64,000 nt of DNA from contig NZ_CAKXZS010000034.1 of NCBI RefSeq assembly GCF_935822925.1, positions 297,759 to 361,758 on the forward strand. The letters are read 5' to 3'. The DNA comes from Mesorhizobium ventifaucium (GTDB lineage Bacteria; Pseudomonadota; Alphaproteobacteria; Rhizobiales; Rhizobiaceae). A model generated the notes under the pieces. It was not told the DNA's origin. It did not search any database and saw nothing but the letters and a program-made list of their open reading frames with translations. Both the position numbers and the translations under genes were made by a program. Shown piece by piece: positions 36,565 to 45,363 of this stretch (its first letter is position 1; each line of letters starts with the position of its first letter).

Positions 36565-37584
36565 ATGAAGATCTGTATCTATGGGGCAGGGGCCATCGGG
36601 GGCTATTTGGCGGTGATGCTGAAAGCCGGTGGCGCTGAGGTTTCGCTGATTGCCCGCGGCCCTCATCTGAGGGCAATCCAGCAGAACGGTCTCCGGCTTG
36701 TCAAGGAAGGCGAGGAGATCGTGCAGCATATGGCCGCTTCCAGCGATCCGCGCGAATTCGGCCCCCAGGACTATGTCATCGTCGCGCTCAAGGCGCATCA
36801 GGCCTGGGAGGCGGCCGAGCAGATGGTGCCGTTGCTTGGTCCCCATACCGCTGTCGTGACCGCGCAGAACGGCATTCCCTGGTGGTACTTCTACGGTCTC
36901 GGGTCGAAGTTCGACGATATGCGGCTCGAGAGCGTAGACCCCGGCGGCCGGCAGTGGAACGTCATCGGTCCCCAGCGTGCGATCGGGGCTACTGTTTATC
37001 CCGCAACCGAAATTACCGAGCCTGGCGTCGTCAGGCATATCTACGGCAATCAGTTCGGCCTCGGCGAGCCGGATCGCAGCGACAGCGAGCGCGTGAAGCG
37101 GCTCGCGGCGGCAATGGAGGCCGGCGGCCTCACGCCGCGCTTCTATGACGACATTCGCAACGACATCTGGATCAAGCTCTGGGGCAATCTCTGCTTCAAT
37201 CCGATCTCGGCGCTGACCGGGGCGACGCTGGATGTTGTTGCCACCGATCCGGGCACCCGCGCTCTGGCGCGAAACATGATGCTAGAGGCGCAGGGGATTG
37301 GCGAGAAGTTCGGCGCAACTTTCCGTGTCGATGTGGAGCGTCGGATCAGTGGCGCGGCCGGTGTCGGCGCTCACCGTACCTCCATGCTGCAGGATGTGGA
37401 CAAGGGCCGCCCCATCGAGCTCGACGCGCTCCTTACCTCTGTGCAGGAAATGGGGAGGCTTGCCGGCATCGAGACACCTTTCATCGACAGCGTCCTTGGG
37501 CTTGCCCAGCAGATGGGGAGGGTGAAAGGGCTCTACCCGACCTTTCCCAAAGAACATCCGGCCAAACAGCGGATGGCTTCCTGA
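36565..37584 (+). CDS. 2-dehydropantoate 2-reductase family protein, candidate oxalyl-CoA reductase (PanE2-like)
   Basis: The 339-residue protein opens with the NADP-binding Rossmann motif KICIYGAGAIGGYLAVMLK and has the ApbA/PanE C-terminal helical domain with KLWGNLCFNPISALTG (catalytic Lys and Asn region). The ATG at 36565 has GGAGGAAGG upstream and is preferred to a GTG 27 bases earlier. In Methylobacterium extorquens a PanE-like protein, PanE2, reduces oxalyl-CoA to glyoxylate and lies near oxc and frc. The same neighbourhood and a shared operator here favour that role over pantothenate synthesis, but the assignment is inferred. Confidence 0.85.
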   Translation: MKICIYGAGAIGGYLAVMLKAGGAEVSLIARGPHLRAIQQNGLRLVKEGEEIVQHMAASSDPREFGPQDYVIVALKAHQAWEAAEQMVPLLGPHTAVVTAQNGIPWWYFYGLGSKFDDMRLESVDPGGRQWNVIGPQRAIGATVYPATEITEPGVVRHIYGNQFGLGEPDRSDSERVKRLAAAMEAGGLTPRFYDDIRNDIWIKLWGNLCFNPISALTGATLDVVATDPGTRALARNMMLEAQGIGEKFGATFRVDVERRISGAAGVGAHRTSMLQDVDKGRPIELDALLTSVQEMGRLAGIETPFIDSVLGLAQQMGRVKGLYPTFPKEHPAKQRMAS

Positions 37585-37751
37585 GTTCTTTTGCCGCCTG
37601 GGCGAGAGCCCTCTGCGGCTTCGCCGCACAAGGTCCATCATGATGCTCTTGGCCGGCGCTAAGAAGTCGACCAAGAAATCACCAAGGCTGTTGGATCACT
37701 GAGATCGCGCAAAGGTGCGCGGGAGCATGTGGCCAGGCTAGGGAGGGAAAG

Positions 37752-38525
37752 ATGTCGCAGTGGGTCCGGTTTGAGGATGACGGCGAGGAGCGCTTCGGCT
37801 GCCTTATGGGCGAGGACATTTTGGTCCACACCGGAACGATGTTCGACGACCCACAGCCAACGTACGTGCGCCGCCCGCTCACCGCGGTGCGGCTGCTGCC
37901 GCCCTGCCAGCCCTCTAAAATCATTGCGCTCTGGAACAATTTCCGGCAACTCGTTGCCAAGCTCTCTGTGCCAGAACCGGTGGAGCCGCTTTACCTCCTG
38001 AAGGCGGTTTCAAGCGTTGCGGCACCCGGCGCCGTCATCAGCCGGCCGGCGTCATATGCCGAACGCATCGTCTTCGAAGGTGAACTCGGCATTGTGATCG
38101 GCTGCATCTGCGCGAACGCTTCCGACGAGGCGGCGGCCGCGGCAATCTTCGGCTACACCTGCGTCAATGATCTCACTGCAAGCGACATCATCGCGCGCGA
38201 CAAGAACTTCGCGCAGTGGGCGCGCGCCAAGAGTTTCGACGGTTTCGGGCCTTTCGGCCCTATTATCGCCACTGATCTCGACCTGAGCGGGCTCAGCGTG
38301 CGGACCGAAGTCAACGGTGTGGAGCGGCAGAACTATCCGCTCGACGACATGATCTTTCGGCCTGAGCGTCTCGTCAGCGCTCTTTCGAAAGACATGACCC
38401 TTCTGCCGGGCGACCTGATCTGCTGTGGCACCTCGCTCGGCGTCGGTTCGCTGAAGGACGCGGCAAGTACCGTCTCGGTGACGATCGAGGGAATAGGTAC
38501 GCTGTGCAATACAATTGTTCAGTGA
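37752..38525 (+). CDS. Fumarylacetoacetate hydrolase (FAH) family protein
   Basis: The 257-residue protein has the FAH C-terminal fold: FEGELGIVIGCICANAS supplies the E-x-E type metal ligand region, YTCVNDLTASDII the conserved Asp, and AKSFDGFGPFGPIIATDLDL the lysine and glycine turn. The family includes C-C hydrolases and oxaloacetate or acylpyruvate decarboxylases. It lies 167 bp after the reductase on the same strand and is probably part of that unit. A role on a keto diacid related to oxalate metabolism is inferred. Canonical E-x-E is present only as E-G-E, which is normal for the group. Confidence 0.85.
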   Translation: MSQWVRFEDDGEERFGCLMGEDILVHTGTMFDDPQPTYVRRPLTAVRLLPPCQPSKIIALWNNFRQLVAKLSVPEPVEPLYLLKAVSSVAAPGAVISRPASYAERIVFEGELGIVIGCICANASDEAAAAAIFGYTCVNDLTASDIIARDKNFAQWARAKSFDGFGPFGPIIATDLDLSGLSVRTEVNGVERQNYPLDDMIFRPERLVSALSKDMTLLPGDLICCGTSLGVGSLKDAASTVSVTIEGIGTLCNTIVQ

Positions 38526-38579
38526 CGGCGTGCTTGAGGCATGTGCCTTTCGGGGGCAGTTCCAGCGGGAGGGGAGACC

Positions 38580-39461
38580 TCAGGCGGTGACGAACAACGC
38601 TTCGCGCATCGTCGCGCCAACCAAGTGCGGGCTCTCCGCTATGATGACGCCCGCGGCCTGAAGCGCACGAATCTTGCTCTCGGCGTCCCCGGCCAAACCC
38701 TGCGCGATGGCACCTGCATGCCCCATGCGGTGTTCGATCGGTGCATAACGGCCGACGATGAGCGCGACCACCGGAATCCGGGGCTTAACTGCTGCGACGA
38801 AATCTGCCAGCTCCTCTTCCTCCGAGCCGCCGATCTCGCCGATAACGACCACGCCGCGCGTGTCCTGATCTGCGAGAAAAAGTTCCAGACATTCGCGCAT
38901 GCCTAGTCCGTGGATGGCGTCGCCGCCGATGCCTACGGTGGTCGACTGGCCAAGACCGGCATCGCTCACTTGTGCGATCACTTCACTGGTCAGCGAGGCG
39001 GAGCGCGACATGATGCCGATGGTGCCTCTGCGCGCCCGGCCGGTCGTCATCACGCCGATCTTGCAGACGTCTGGAGCCAGGACGCCTTGCGAGTTCGGCC
39101 CAACCAAAATGGTCGCACCCTGTTTAAGGGCATCGCGCACGCGAATCATGTCCCGCACAGGAACACGCTCAGTCAACGCCACGACCAATGGCATGCCCGC
39201 CTCGATCGCCTCGATCATGGCTGCCGCTGCGTTGCTTGGCGGCACGAACACCATGCTGGCATTTGCGTCCGTTTCGGCCATCCCTGCAGCAACGGTGTCG
39301 AAGATCGGCAGGTTCAAGTGACGGGTGCCGGCCTTGCCTGGCCTCACGCCACCGACGATGCGAGTGCCGTATTCGAGCATCGCGGCGGAATAGTGCGTTC
39401 CGGCCCAGCCGGTCATGCCCTGACAGATAACACGCGTATCGTGGTCGACGAGAATGGTCAT
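38580..39461 (-). CDS. SucD-like NDP-forming acyl-CoA ligase alpha subunit (divergent pair)
   Basis: The 293-residue protein has the CoA-binding Rossmann start VDHDTRVICQGMTGWAGTHY, GPNSQGVLAPDVCKIG, SRSASLTSEV, and the phospho-histidine loop RMGHAGAIAQG. Compared with the canonical SucD at 51739, the block VSRSGTLTYEAVFQ is changed to MSRSASLTSEVIAQ. The frame opens far upstream, but ATG 39461 gives the family N-terminus and overlaps the beta-subunit stop by four bases. It is last in the oxc-frc-beta-alpha operon, so the acid activated may be oxalate, malate or a related diacid rather than succinate. That is inference. Confidence 0.85.
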   Translation of the reverse strand: MTILVDHDTRVICQGMTGWAGTHYSAAMLEYGTRIVGGVRPGKAGTRHLNLPIFDTVAAGMAETDANASMVFVPPSNAAAAMIEAIEAGMPLVVALTERVPVRDMIRVRDALKQGATILVGPNSQGVLAPDVCKIGVMTTGRARRGTIGIMSRSASLTSEVIAQVSDAGLGQSTTVGIGGDAIHGLGMRECLELFLADQDTRGVVVIGEIGGSEEEELADFVAAVKPRIPVVALIVGRYAPIEHRMGHAGAIAQGLAGDAESKIRALQAAGVIIAESPHLVGATMREALFVTA

Positions 39462-40639
39462 GGCTGGCTCTCTCCGGATTGTGCAGCACTGACAGCACGC
39501 GTCACCGCTGTCCACATATCCGGGCAGTCGATCACCTTGCAGCCGAAATTGGCAAAACGGAACCTTGCGTACTCGGCATTGTTGCCGGCCAAGCGCACGA
39601 CGATGGGCAATGAGCGCCTGTTCCGGCGCATGGCGATGCCGAGGCCGTCCGCGATCGTGTCGCAAGGTTGCATGCCGCCGCCATGGACATTGACCAGAAT
39701 CGATCGCACCGCTGGATTGCCGAGTAGCAGAGCAAAGCCATGGGCCACGTCAAGACTGGTGGCGGTGGTGCGGATGTCCATGAAATTCGCTGGCCTGCCG
39801 TTGGCTGCTCGTACCATGTCGAGCGTCGCGAGACCAAGCCCCGCGCCATTGACTACAAGCCCGATATCGCCATCGAGAGCTAGATAGTTGAGGTTGCGGT
39901 TTTGCGCCGCAACCTCAACCGCGTCGCTCTCGGACTCTTCCCGCAACGCCATCAGGTCGGGATGCCGAAACAGTGCATTGTCGTCGATCGTGATCTTGGC
40001 ATCCACCGCCACGAAACGGCCTGGTTCGACCACAGCAAGAGGGTTGATCTCGATCAAGGTGGCATCCAGTTCCAAAAAGGCGTCCCGCAGTTGCCCGAGA
40101 AGCTCGACGAACGGCGGAATCAAGCCTGCGGCGAGGCCCAGACGAGCGCCCAGCCCGGCCGCCGCCGTTTTGTCGAGCGTCTGTTCCGCGCCAAGGGCGA
40201 GCCGCTCGAACCGGGTTTGCCCGTTCTGAATCCTCTGCTCAATATCGTCGCCCCCTTCACACGCTGCGAGAAGGACGATTTCGGCGGTTGCGGCACCGAT
40301 AAAAAGCGAAAGATAGAGGCTTTGCAGGGGCTCTACGGCGGTTTCGACCAGGACCTTGCGCACGAGGTGGCCAGTTGGCGCCGTCTGTTCGGTAGCGAGA
40401 CGTCGACCAAGCAGATCGCCTGCCGCAGCCATCGCCTCTTCCGGCAAGGAGACGAGACGCACGCCGCCGGCACGGCCGCGCGCGCCAGCCCGGATTTGCG
40501 CTTTGACTGCAAAGCCCGCTGCCTTGAGGTCACGCGCTGTATCCCGTGCCTCCTCTTTCGTCGATACAGCCTTCCCCTCGGGCACGTGCACGCCGCGGGA
40601 CGACAGCAGGATCTTGGACTGGAACTCGTGCAGGTTCAC
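39458..40639 (-). CDS. SucC-like NDP-forming acyl-CoA ligase beta subunit (divergent pair)
   Basis: From GTG 40639 (after GGGAGAGGCG) the protein starts MNLHEFQSKILLSSRGVHVP, the SucC/MtkA N-terminus, and is 393 residues long: an ATP-grasp domain plus a CoA-ligase domain. Key loops are altered: the usual FLDVGGGA is FMDIRTTA, and NIFGGIMRCD is NVHGGGMQPCD. These loops contact the phosphohistidine and nucleotide in SucC, so specificity or even activity may differ. It is coupled to the alpha subunit by ATGA and follows frc by about 100 bp on the minus strand. Confidence 0.83.
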   Translation of the reverse strand: MNLHEFQSKILLSSRGVHVPEGKAVSTKEEARDTARDLKAAGFAVKAQIRAGARGRAGGVRLVSLPEEAMAAAGDLLGRRLATEQTAPTGHLVRKVLVETAVEPLQSLYLSLFIGAATAEIVLLAACEGGDDIEQRIQNGQTRFERLALGAEQTLDKTAAAGLGARLGLAAGLIPPFVELLGQLRDAFLELDATLIEINPLAVVEPGRFVAVDAKITIDDNALFRHPDLMALREESESDAVEVAAQNRNLNYLALDGDIGLVVNGAGLGLATLDMVRAANGRPANFMDIRTTATSLDVAHGFALLLGNPAVRSILVNVHGGGMQPCDTIADGLGIAMRRNRRSLPIVVRLAGNNAEYARFRFANFGCKVIDCPDMWTAVTRAVSAAQSGESQP

Positions 40640-40742
40640 GGCCGCCTCTCCCTTATTCCGTTTGCTGTCGACACGTTGGAAGCTCAGCCTGCGTCGGCCA
40701 GCTTCAATCGGTGGCAAGCGCCATCCATTTTAGCCGCAAGAA

Positions 40743-42023
40743 TTACTCGGCCGCGATCTGCCGCGGCATGCCGAGCGCTCCGGAATCGTTCAATTCGGCT
40801 ATCCCCTTATCGTCATAACCGAGCACTTGGCTGAGGATTTCTTCGGTATGCTCGCCGAGAAGCGGCGAGCGTTTCACCTCCGAGGGGCTGTCCGACAATT
40901 TGATCGGATTGCCCACGGACAGATATTTTCCGCGCGTCGGGTGATCGACCTCGACCACTGTGCCGGTGGCGCGCAACGACTGATCCTCGGCAAGCTCTTT
41001 CATGGAAAGGATCGGGCCAACCGGGATGTCGACGGCGTTGCAGATCTCCATCACCTCGAACTTGGTCTTGGTCATCGTCCATTGTTCGATGCGCGCGAAG
41101 ATCGCGTTCAGCTTCGGCAGGCGCGCTGGCGGCGTCGCGTACTCCGGATCGGTCTTCCAGGTGGGCTCGCCGATGATGTCGCAGATTTTCTCCCACACCG
41201 GCGCCTGCGTGATGAAATAAATGTAGGCGTCGGGATCCTGTTCCCAACCGTTGCACTTCAGGATGCGGCCGGGCTGGCCGCCGCCTGAATCGTTGCCGGC
41301 ACGCGGCACGGCGGCGCCGAATGGGACCCCTTCGCCGAACTGGCTGTATTCCTTCAGCGGTCCGTGCGCGAGGCGCTGCTGGTCGCGCAATTTGACGCGC
41401 GCGAGGTTCAGCACGCCGTCCTGCATCGCGCAGGTGACGCGCTGGCCCTTGCCGGAGTGGGTGCGCTGATAAAGCGCGGTGACGATGCCGAGCGCGAGAT
41501 GCAGCCCGGTACCGGAATCGCCGATCTGTGCTCCGGTGACCAGGGGCGGACCGTCGCGGAAGCCGGTGGTCGAGGCCGCGCCGCCTGTGCATTGCGCCAC
41601 ATTCTCATAGACCTTGCAGTCTTCGTAGGGGCCGGGGCCGAAGCCCTTGATCGAAGCGACGATCATCTTCGGGTTGAGCTTGTTGATTGTTTCCCAGGGA
41701 AAGCCCATGCGGTCGAGCACGCCTGGCCCGAAGTTTTCGACCAGTACGTCGCATTCCTTGATGAGCCGCTCGAGCACTTCCTTGCCCTTGGGGTTCTTGG
41801 TGTCGAGGGTGACCGAGCGCTTGTTGTGGTTCAGCATGGTGAAATACAGGCTGTCCACCTTGGGGATGTCCTGCAATTGTCCGCGCGTGATGTCGCCCGT
41901 TCCCGGGCGCTCGATCTTGATCACGTCGGCGCCAAACCATGCGAGGAGCTGCGTACAGGTCGGGCCGGACTGCACATGAGTGAAGTCGAGGATGCGAACG
42001 CCTTCAAGCGCTTTCATGGGCAT
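40743..42023 (-). CDS. frc: Frc, formyl-CoA:oxalate CoA-transferase
   Basis: This 426-residue class III CoA-transferase moves CoA from formyl-CoA to oxalate. The N-terminus GVRILDFTHVQSGPTCTQLL, VENFGPGVLDRMGF, and the catalytic aspartate D169 in TGAQIGDSGTGLHL sit at the positions of Oxalobacter formigenes Frc. The glycine loop reads RAGNDSGGGQPGRIL, one residue away from the tetraglycine form. The gene starts five bases after the oxc stop, so CoA transfer and decarboxylation are encoded together. Confidence 0.93.
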   Translation of the reverse strand: MPMKALEGVRILDFTHVQSGPTCTQLLAWFGADVIKIERPGTGDITRGQLQDIPKVDSLYFTMLNHNKRSVTLDTKNPKGKEVLERLIKECDVLVENFGPGVLDRMGFPWETINKLNPKMIVASIKGFGPGPYEDCKVYENVAQCTGGAASTTGFRDGPPLVTGAQIGDSGTGLHLALGIVTALYQRTHSGKGQRVTCAMQDGVLNLARVKLRDQQRLAHGPLKEYSQFGEGVPFGAAVPRAGNDSGGGQPGRILKCNGWEQDPDAYIYFITQAPVWEKICDIIGEPTWKTDPEYATPPARLPKLNAIFARIEQWTMTKTKFEVMEICNAVDIPVGPILSMKELAEDQSLRATGTVVEVDHPTRGKYLSVGNPIKLSDSPSEVKRSPLLGEHTEEILSQVLGYDDKGIAELNDSGALGMPRQIAAE

Positions 42024-42028
42024 GCTCC

Positions 42029-43768
42029 TTATTTCTTTTTCAATATGCTCTGCGGATTGAGATTGCCGATCCGGCCACTCTCGCTGCCGGCGGCCGGGTC
42101 GATCGCCGCGTTGATAAGCGTCGGCTTGCCGGAGTCGATCGCCGTGTCGACGGCGCGCTTCAGTTCATCGGGTGTCGTCACGTGGACGCCAACTCCGCCA
42201 AACGCCTCCATCATCTTGTCGTAGCGCGCGTCCTTGACGAACACCGTGGTCGCTGCGTCGGTACCGCCCGTGGGGTTGGCGTCGGTGCCGCGATAGATGC
42301 CGTTGTTGTTGAAGACCACCACGCAGACCGGCAGATTGTACCGGCAGATGGTTTCGACCTCCATGCCGGAGAAGCCGAAGGCCGAGTCGCCTTCCACCGC
42401 GAGCACCGGATTTCCGGTCTCGATGGCGGCGGCCACGGCGAAGCCCATGCCGATGCCCATGACACCCCAGGTGCCGACATCCAGCCGCTTGCGCGGTCGA
42501 TACATGTCGATGATGCCGCGCGCCAGATCGAGCGTGTTGGCGCCTTCATTGACGAGGATCGCGTCCGGCCGCTCCCGGATAACGGTCCGCAGCACGCCGA
42601 GCGCGCCGTGGAAATCCATCGGGGCCGAATTCTTCATCAGCCGTGGCGCCATCTTGGCGATGTTTTCTTCCCGCTTCGAATTGACGGCGTCGATCCAGTC
42701 CGAAGGGGGAGCCTGCCATGTGTCGCCAATGCCCTCAAGAAGCGCCGACACGCAGGAGCCGATATCGCCGACCAGCGGCGCGGCGATCTCGACGTTGGAG
42801 TCCATCTCCTTCGGCTCGATATCGATCTGGATGAATTTTTTCGGCGCATCGCCCCAGGTCTTGCCCTTGCCGTGCGACAGCAGCCAGTTGAGGCGGGCGC
42901 CGATCAGCATGACCACGTCGCTGTCCTTCAGCACCGTGGAACGGGCGGCGCCCGCGCACTGCGGATGCGTGTCGGGCAGAAGGCCCTTGGCCATGCTCAT
43001 CGGCAGGAACGGAACGCCGCTCTTTTCGATCAGGGCGCGGATCTGGTCATCCGCCTGCGCGTAGGCGGCGCCCTTGCCAAGAATGATCAGCGGCCGCTTG
43101 GCGCCCTTCAGCACATCGAGGGCCCGTTTCACGGCGCCCGGAGCTGGAAGCTGGGCCGGGGCCGGATCGATGACCTCGACGAGCGAGTTGGCCCCAGCCT
43201 CGGCGTCCATCACCTGGCCGAAAAGCTTGGCGGGCAGATCGAGGTAGACGCCTCCAGGACGTCCGGAAACGGCGGCCCGGATCGCGCGCGCCACGCCGAT
43301 GCCGATGTCGGCGGCATGCAGCACGCGGAAGGCTGCCTTGCAGAGCGGCTTAGCGATGGCCAACTGGTCCATCTCCTCGTAGTCGCCCTGCTGCAGGTCG
43401 ACGATCTCGCGCTCGGACGAGCCCGAGATCAGGATCATTGGAAAGCAGTTGGTGGTGGCATTGGCCAGCGCCGTCAGGCCGTTGAGGAAGCCCGGGGCCG
43501 ACACCGTCAGACAGATGCCGGGCTTTTTCGTCAGGAAACCGGCGATCGCCGCCGCGTTGCCGGCATGCTGTTCGTGCCGGAACGAGATGACGCGGATGCC
43601 TTCAGCCTGCGCCATGCGGCCGAAATCTGTGATCGGGATGCCGGGCACTCCGTAGATCGTCTTGACGCCGTTGAGCTTGAGCGCATCGATGATGAGATGG
43701 AAGCCGTCGGTGAGCTCATGCTCGGCGCCGGCTGTATTCGCGTCTATGCTTTGTATCATCGCGGACAT
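42029..43768 (-). CDS. oxc: Oxc, oxalyl-CoA decarboxylase
   Basis: The 579-residue ThDP enzyme splits oxalyl-CoA to formyl-CoA and CO2. The cofactor-activating glutamate lies in FRHEQHAGNAAAIAGF, and the ThDP/Mg motif is GDSAFGFSGMEVE ... FNNNGIYRG. The frame extends 24 codons upstream, but ATG 43768 has GGGAGAG before it and gives MSAMIQSIDANTAG, close to the family length. It opens the minus-strand operon oxc-frc-sucC-like-sucD-like. A regulator site lies 290 bp upstream at 44058, leaving a long leader with a small frame and a hairpin. Confidence 0.94.
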   Translation of the reverse strand: MSAMIQSIDANTAGAEHELTDGFHLIIDALKLNGVKTIYGVPGIPITDFGRMAQAEGIRVISFRHEQHAGNAAAIAGFLTKKPGICLTVSAPGFLNGLTALANATTNCFPMILISGSSEREIVDLQQGDYEEMDQLAIAKPLCKAAFRVLHAADIGIGVARAIRAAVSGRPGGVYLDLPAKLFGQVMDAEAGANSLVEVIDPAPAQLPAPGAVKRALDVLKGAKRPLIILGKGAAYAQADDQIRALIEKSGVPFLPMSMAKGLLPDTHPQCAGAARSTVLKDSDVVMLIGARLNWLLSHGKGKTWGDAPKKFIQIDIEPKEMDSNVEIAAPLVGDIGSCVSALLEGIGDTWQAPPSDWIDAVNSKREENIAKMAPRLMKNSAPMDFHGALGVLRTVIRERPDAILVNEGANTLDLARGIIDMYRPRKRLDVGTWGVMGIGMGFAVAAAIETGNPVLAVEGDSAFGFSGMEVETICRYNLPVCVVVFNNNGIYRGTDANPTGGTDAATTVFVKDARYDKMMEAFGGVGVHVTTPDELKRAVDTAIDSGKPTLINAAIDPAAGSESGRIGNLNPQSILKKK

Positions 43769-43822
43769 TCCGCTCTCTCCCAGATCTTTCGCTGTATCAA
43801 TTTCCGCCATGTTCCCTGGAGC

Positions 43823-43838
43823 GCGGACAACGGTCCGC
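43823..43838. promoter_or_regulatory. Hairpin in the oxc leader
   Basis: GCGGAC and GTCCGC arms (6 bp, 4-nt loop) lie between the leader frame and oxc. There is no T-run. A role in leader folding is possible. Confidence 0.3.
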
Positions 43839-43852
43839 ACCTGGCGCGGTCC

Positions 43853-43960
43853 TCATCCCGCGTCGAAGCGACCGTCAACGATGTCTATGATGTGGCTGTC
43901 GCGCGGGATGACGTCGTCGCCTCCCAATCGTGCTTGTTCAACTTTGGCGACGAGCACCAT
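43853..43960 (-). CDS. 35-residue leader frame upstream of oxc
   Basis: MVLVAKVEQARLGGDDVIPR continues to DIVDGRFDAG and a stop 84 bases before oxc. The ribosome-binding site AAGGGAGGA stands three bases from its ATG and is stronger than that of many genes here. It lies between operator 2 and oxc, so it should be on the oxc mRNA. It could be a leader peptide or the end of a lost gene. Confidence 0.4.
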   Translation of the reverse strand: MVLVAKVEQARLGGDDVIPRDSHIIDIVDGRFDAG

Positions 43961-44057
43961 AAGTCCTCCCTTGCCCTTTCGTCTCAGGCGCTTGGCGACG
44001 TGGCACCCCACGAGAAGCGCCAGACCCCTTTTCTGCGGATCGGGTGTTAGTGATCTC

Positions 44058-44074
44058 TGGCATAATAAATACCA
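44058..44074. promoter_or_regulatory. GntR-type operator 2 (oxc side of the divergent region)
   Basis: TGGCATAATAAATACCA, 17 bp, matches TGGCAT-N5-ATACCA exactly. It is the nearer of two sites to the minus-strand oxc operon. Confidence 0.75.
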
Positions 44075-44147
44075 AAAGTCAAACCCGCGAAATCGGCCAA
44101 AAACTGGGCTTGATTCGCGGCTGATGTCTGTTACAGTTCGTTTCCTT

Positions 44148-44164
44148 GGCATTCAGTATACCAA
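44148..44164. promoter_or_regulatory. GntR-type operator 3 (tctC side of the divergent region)
   Basis: TGGCATTCAGTATACCA, 17 bp, matches the consensus exactly. It lies 121 bp upstream of tctC and 90 bp (centre to centre) from operator 2, so one regulator could control both directions. Confidence 0.78.
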
Positions 44165-44285
44165 CTGAGGAGGAATTTAGCCCCGTCGAGAGTTGGGCTT
44201 TGGGCAACGGGAGGCTCTACTTAACAGCGGCACGGAAAAAATAACGGGCGGCCGTGGCCATTCAGCAACCTGGGAGGAAGCTAAC

Positions 44286-45284
44286 ATGAAACTTGCAAAG
44301 ACGCTGGCGACGGCGCTGACGACGGTGGCTATTTTTGGTTTTGCGGCGGCAGGCCCGTCCTGGGCGGAGTGGAAACCGAAGAAAACCGTCGAGTTCATCA
44401 TTCCTGCTGGTACCGGCGGCGGCGCCGATCAGATGGCGCGAATGATCCAGGGCGTCATTCAGAAGCACCAGCTTATGGATCAGCCCATGGTAGTCATCAA
44501 CAAATCCGGCGGCGCCGGCGCCGAGGGCTTCATGGATGTCAAGGGCTCGGCCGGCAACGAGCACAAGATCATCATCACGCTATCCAACCTGTTCACGACA
44601 CCGCTCGCCACCGGCGTGCCATTCAGCTGGGAAGACTTGACGCCGGTCTCCATGCTGGCGCTCGACAACTTCGTCCTGTGGGTGAATTCGAGCTCGCCCT
44701 ACCAATCCGCCAAAGACTATGTCGATGCCGTGAAGGCGGGCGCCGACAGCCAGTTCAAGATGGCCGGCACCGGTTCGAAGCAGGAGGATCAGATCGTCAC
44801 CGTGGCGATCGAGCAGGTCGCCGGCAAGAAGCTCACCTATGTGCCGTTCAAGGGCGGCGGCGACGTCGCCAAGCAGCTGGTCGGCGGGCACATCGATTCA
44901 ACGGTCAACAACCCGATCGAGGCTGTTTCTTTCTGGCAAGCCGGTAACCTGCGGCCGCTCTGTGTCTTCGCCGCCTCGCGTATCGAGGCACAAGGTACGG
45001 CGAAATGGCAGGATATCCCGACCTGCAAGGAAGCTGGCGTCGGCATCGAATACCAGATGCTGCGCGGCATCTTCATGTCTCCGGGCGTCAGCCAGGAAGC
45101 GGTCGACTACTATGTCGGGCTGTTCCAAAAGGTACGCGAAACCCAGGAATGGAAAGACTTCATGGCGAAGGGCGCGTTTACTCAGACCTTCCTGAGCGGG
45201 GATGAATACAAAAAGTGGGTTGCTGATGCAGCCGTGTTGCACAAGGACCTGATGACCAAAGCGGGTTTTATCGCCGCCAACTGA
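44286..45284 (+). CDS. tctC: TctC, tripartite tricarboxylate transporter binding protein
   Basis: The 332-residue protein has a Sec signal peptide (MKLAKTLATALTTVAIFGFA, cleaved after PSWA) and the TctC/Bug fold: VEFIIPAGTGGGADQMARMI, INKSGGAGAEGF, and YVPFKGGGDVAKQLVGGHID. It captures a carboxylate in the periplasm for the TctAB permease. The ATG at 44286 is chosen over an earlier frame opening because the signal peptide begins there and GGGAGGAAG lies upstream. Substrate is unknown; oxalate or a related diacid is suggested by the shared operator and by the neighbours. Confidence 0.92.
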   Translation: MKLAKTLATALTTVAIFGFAAAGPSWAEWKPKKTVEFIIPAGTGGGADQMARMIQGVIQKHQLMDQPMVVINKSGGAGAEGFMDVKGSAGNEHKIIITLSNLFTTPLATGVPFSWEDLTPVSMLALDNFVLWVNSSSPYQSAKDYVDAVKAGADSQFKMAGTGSKQEDQIVTVAIEQVAGKKLTYVPFKGGGDVAKQLVGGHIDSTVNNPIEAVSFWQAGNLRPLCVFAASRIEAQGTAKWQDIPTCKEAGVGIEYQMLRGIFMSPGVSQEAVDYYVGLFQKVRETQEWKDFMAKGAFTQTFLSGDEYKKWVADAAVLHKDLMTKAGFIAAN

Positions 45285-45293
45285 AGGCGCCAC

Positions 45294-45322
45294 CGGTCCG
45301 GGGCCGGCAAAGCCTCGGACCG
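45294..45322. promoter_or_regulatory. Intercistronic hairpin between tctC and tctB
   Basis: CGGTCCG (45294-45300) and CGGACCG (45316-45322) form a 7-bp stem. Such hairpins behind a binding-protein gene often stabilise its mRNA or attenuate the permease genes. No T-run follows. Confidence 0.45.
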
Positions 45323-45363
45323 CCCGCCCGATATCGCAACAGCACCTTCTATAGGAGGCACGG

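Noticed and set aside
42182..44050. 622-residue frame opposite oxc
   Set aside because: Antisense shadow of a GC-rich gene; composition is low-complexity and the real ThDP enzyme lies on the other strand.
43853..44152. 99-residue frame upstream of oxc as a full gene
   Set aside because: Only the last 35 codons have a ribosome-binding site; the upstream part crosses operator 2 (44058-44074) and the presumed promoter.
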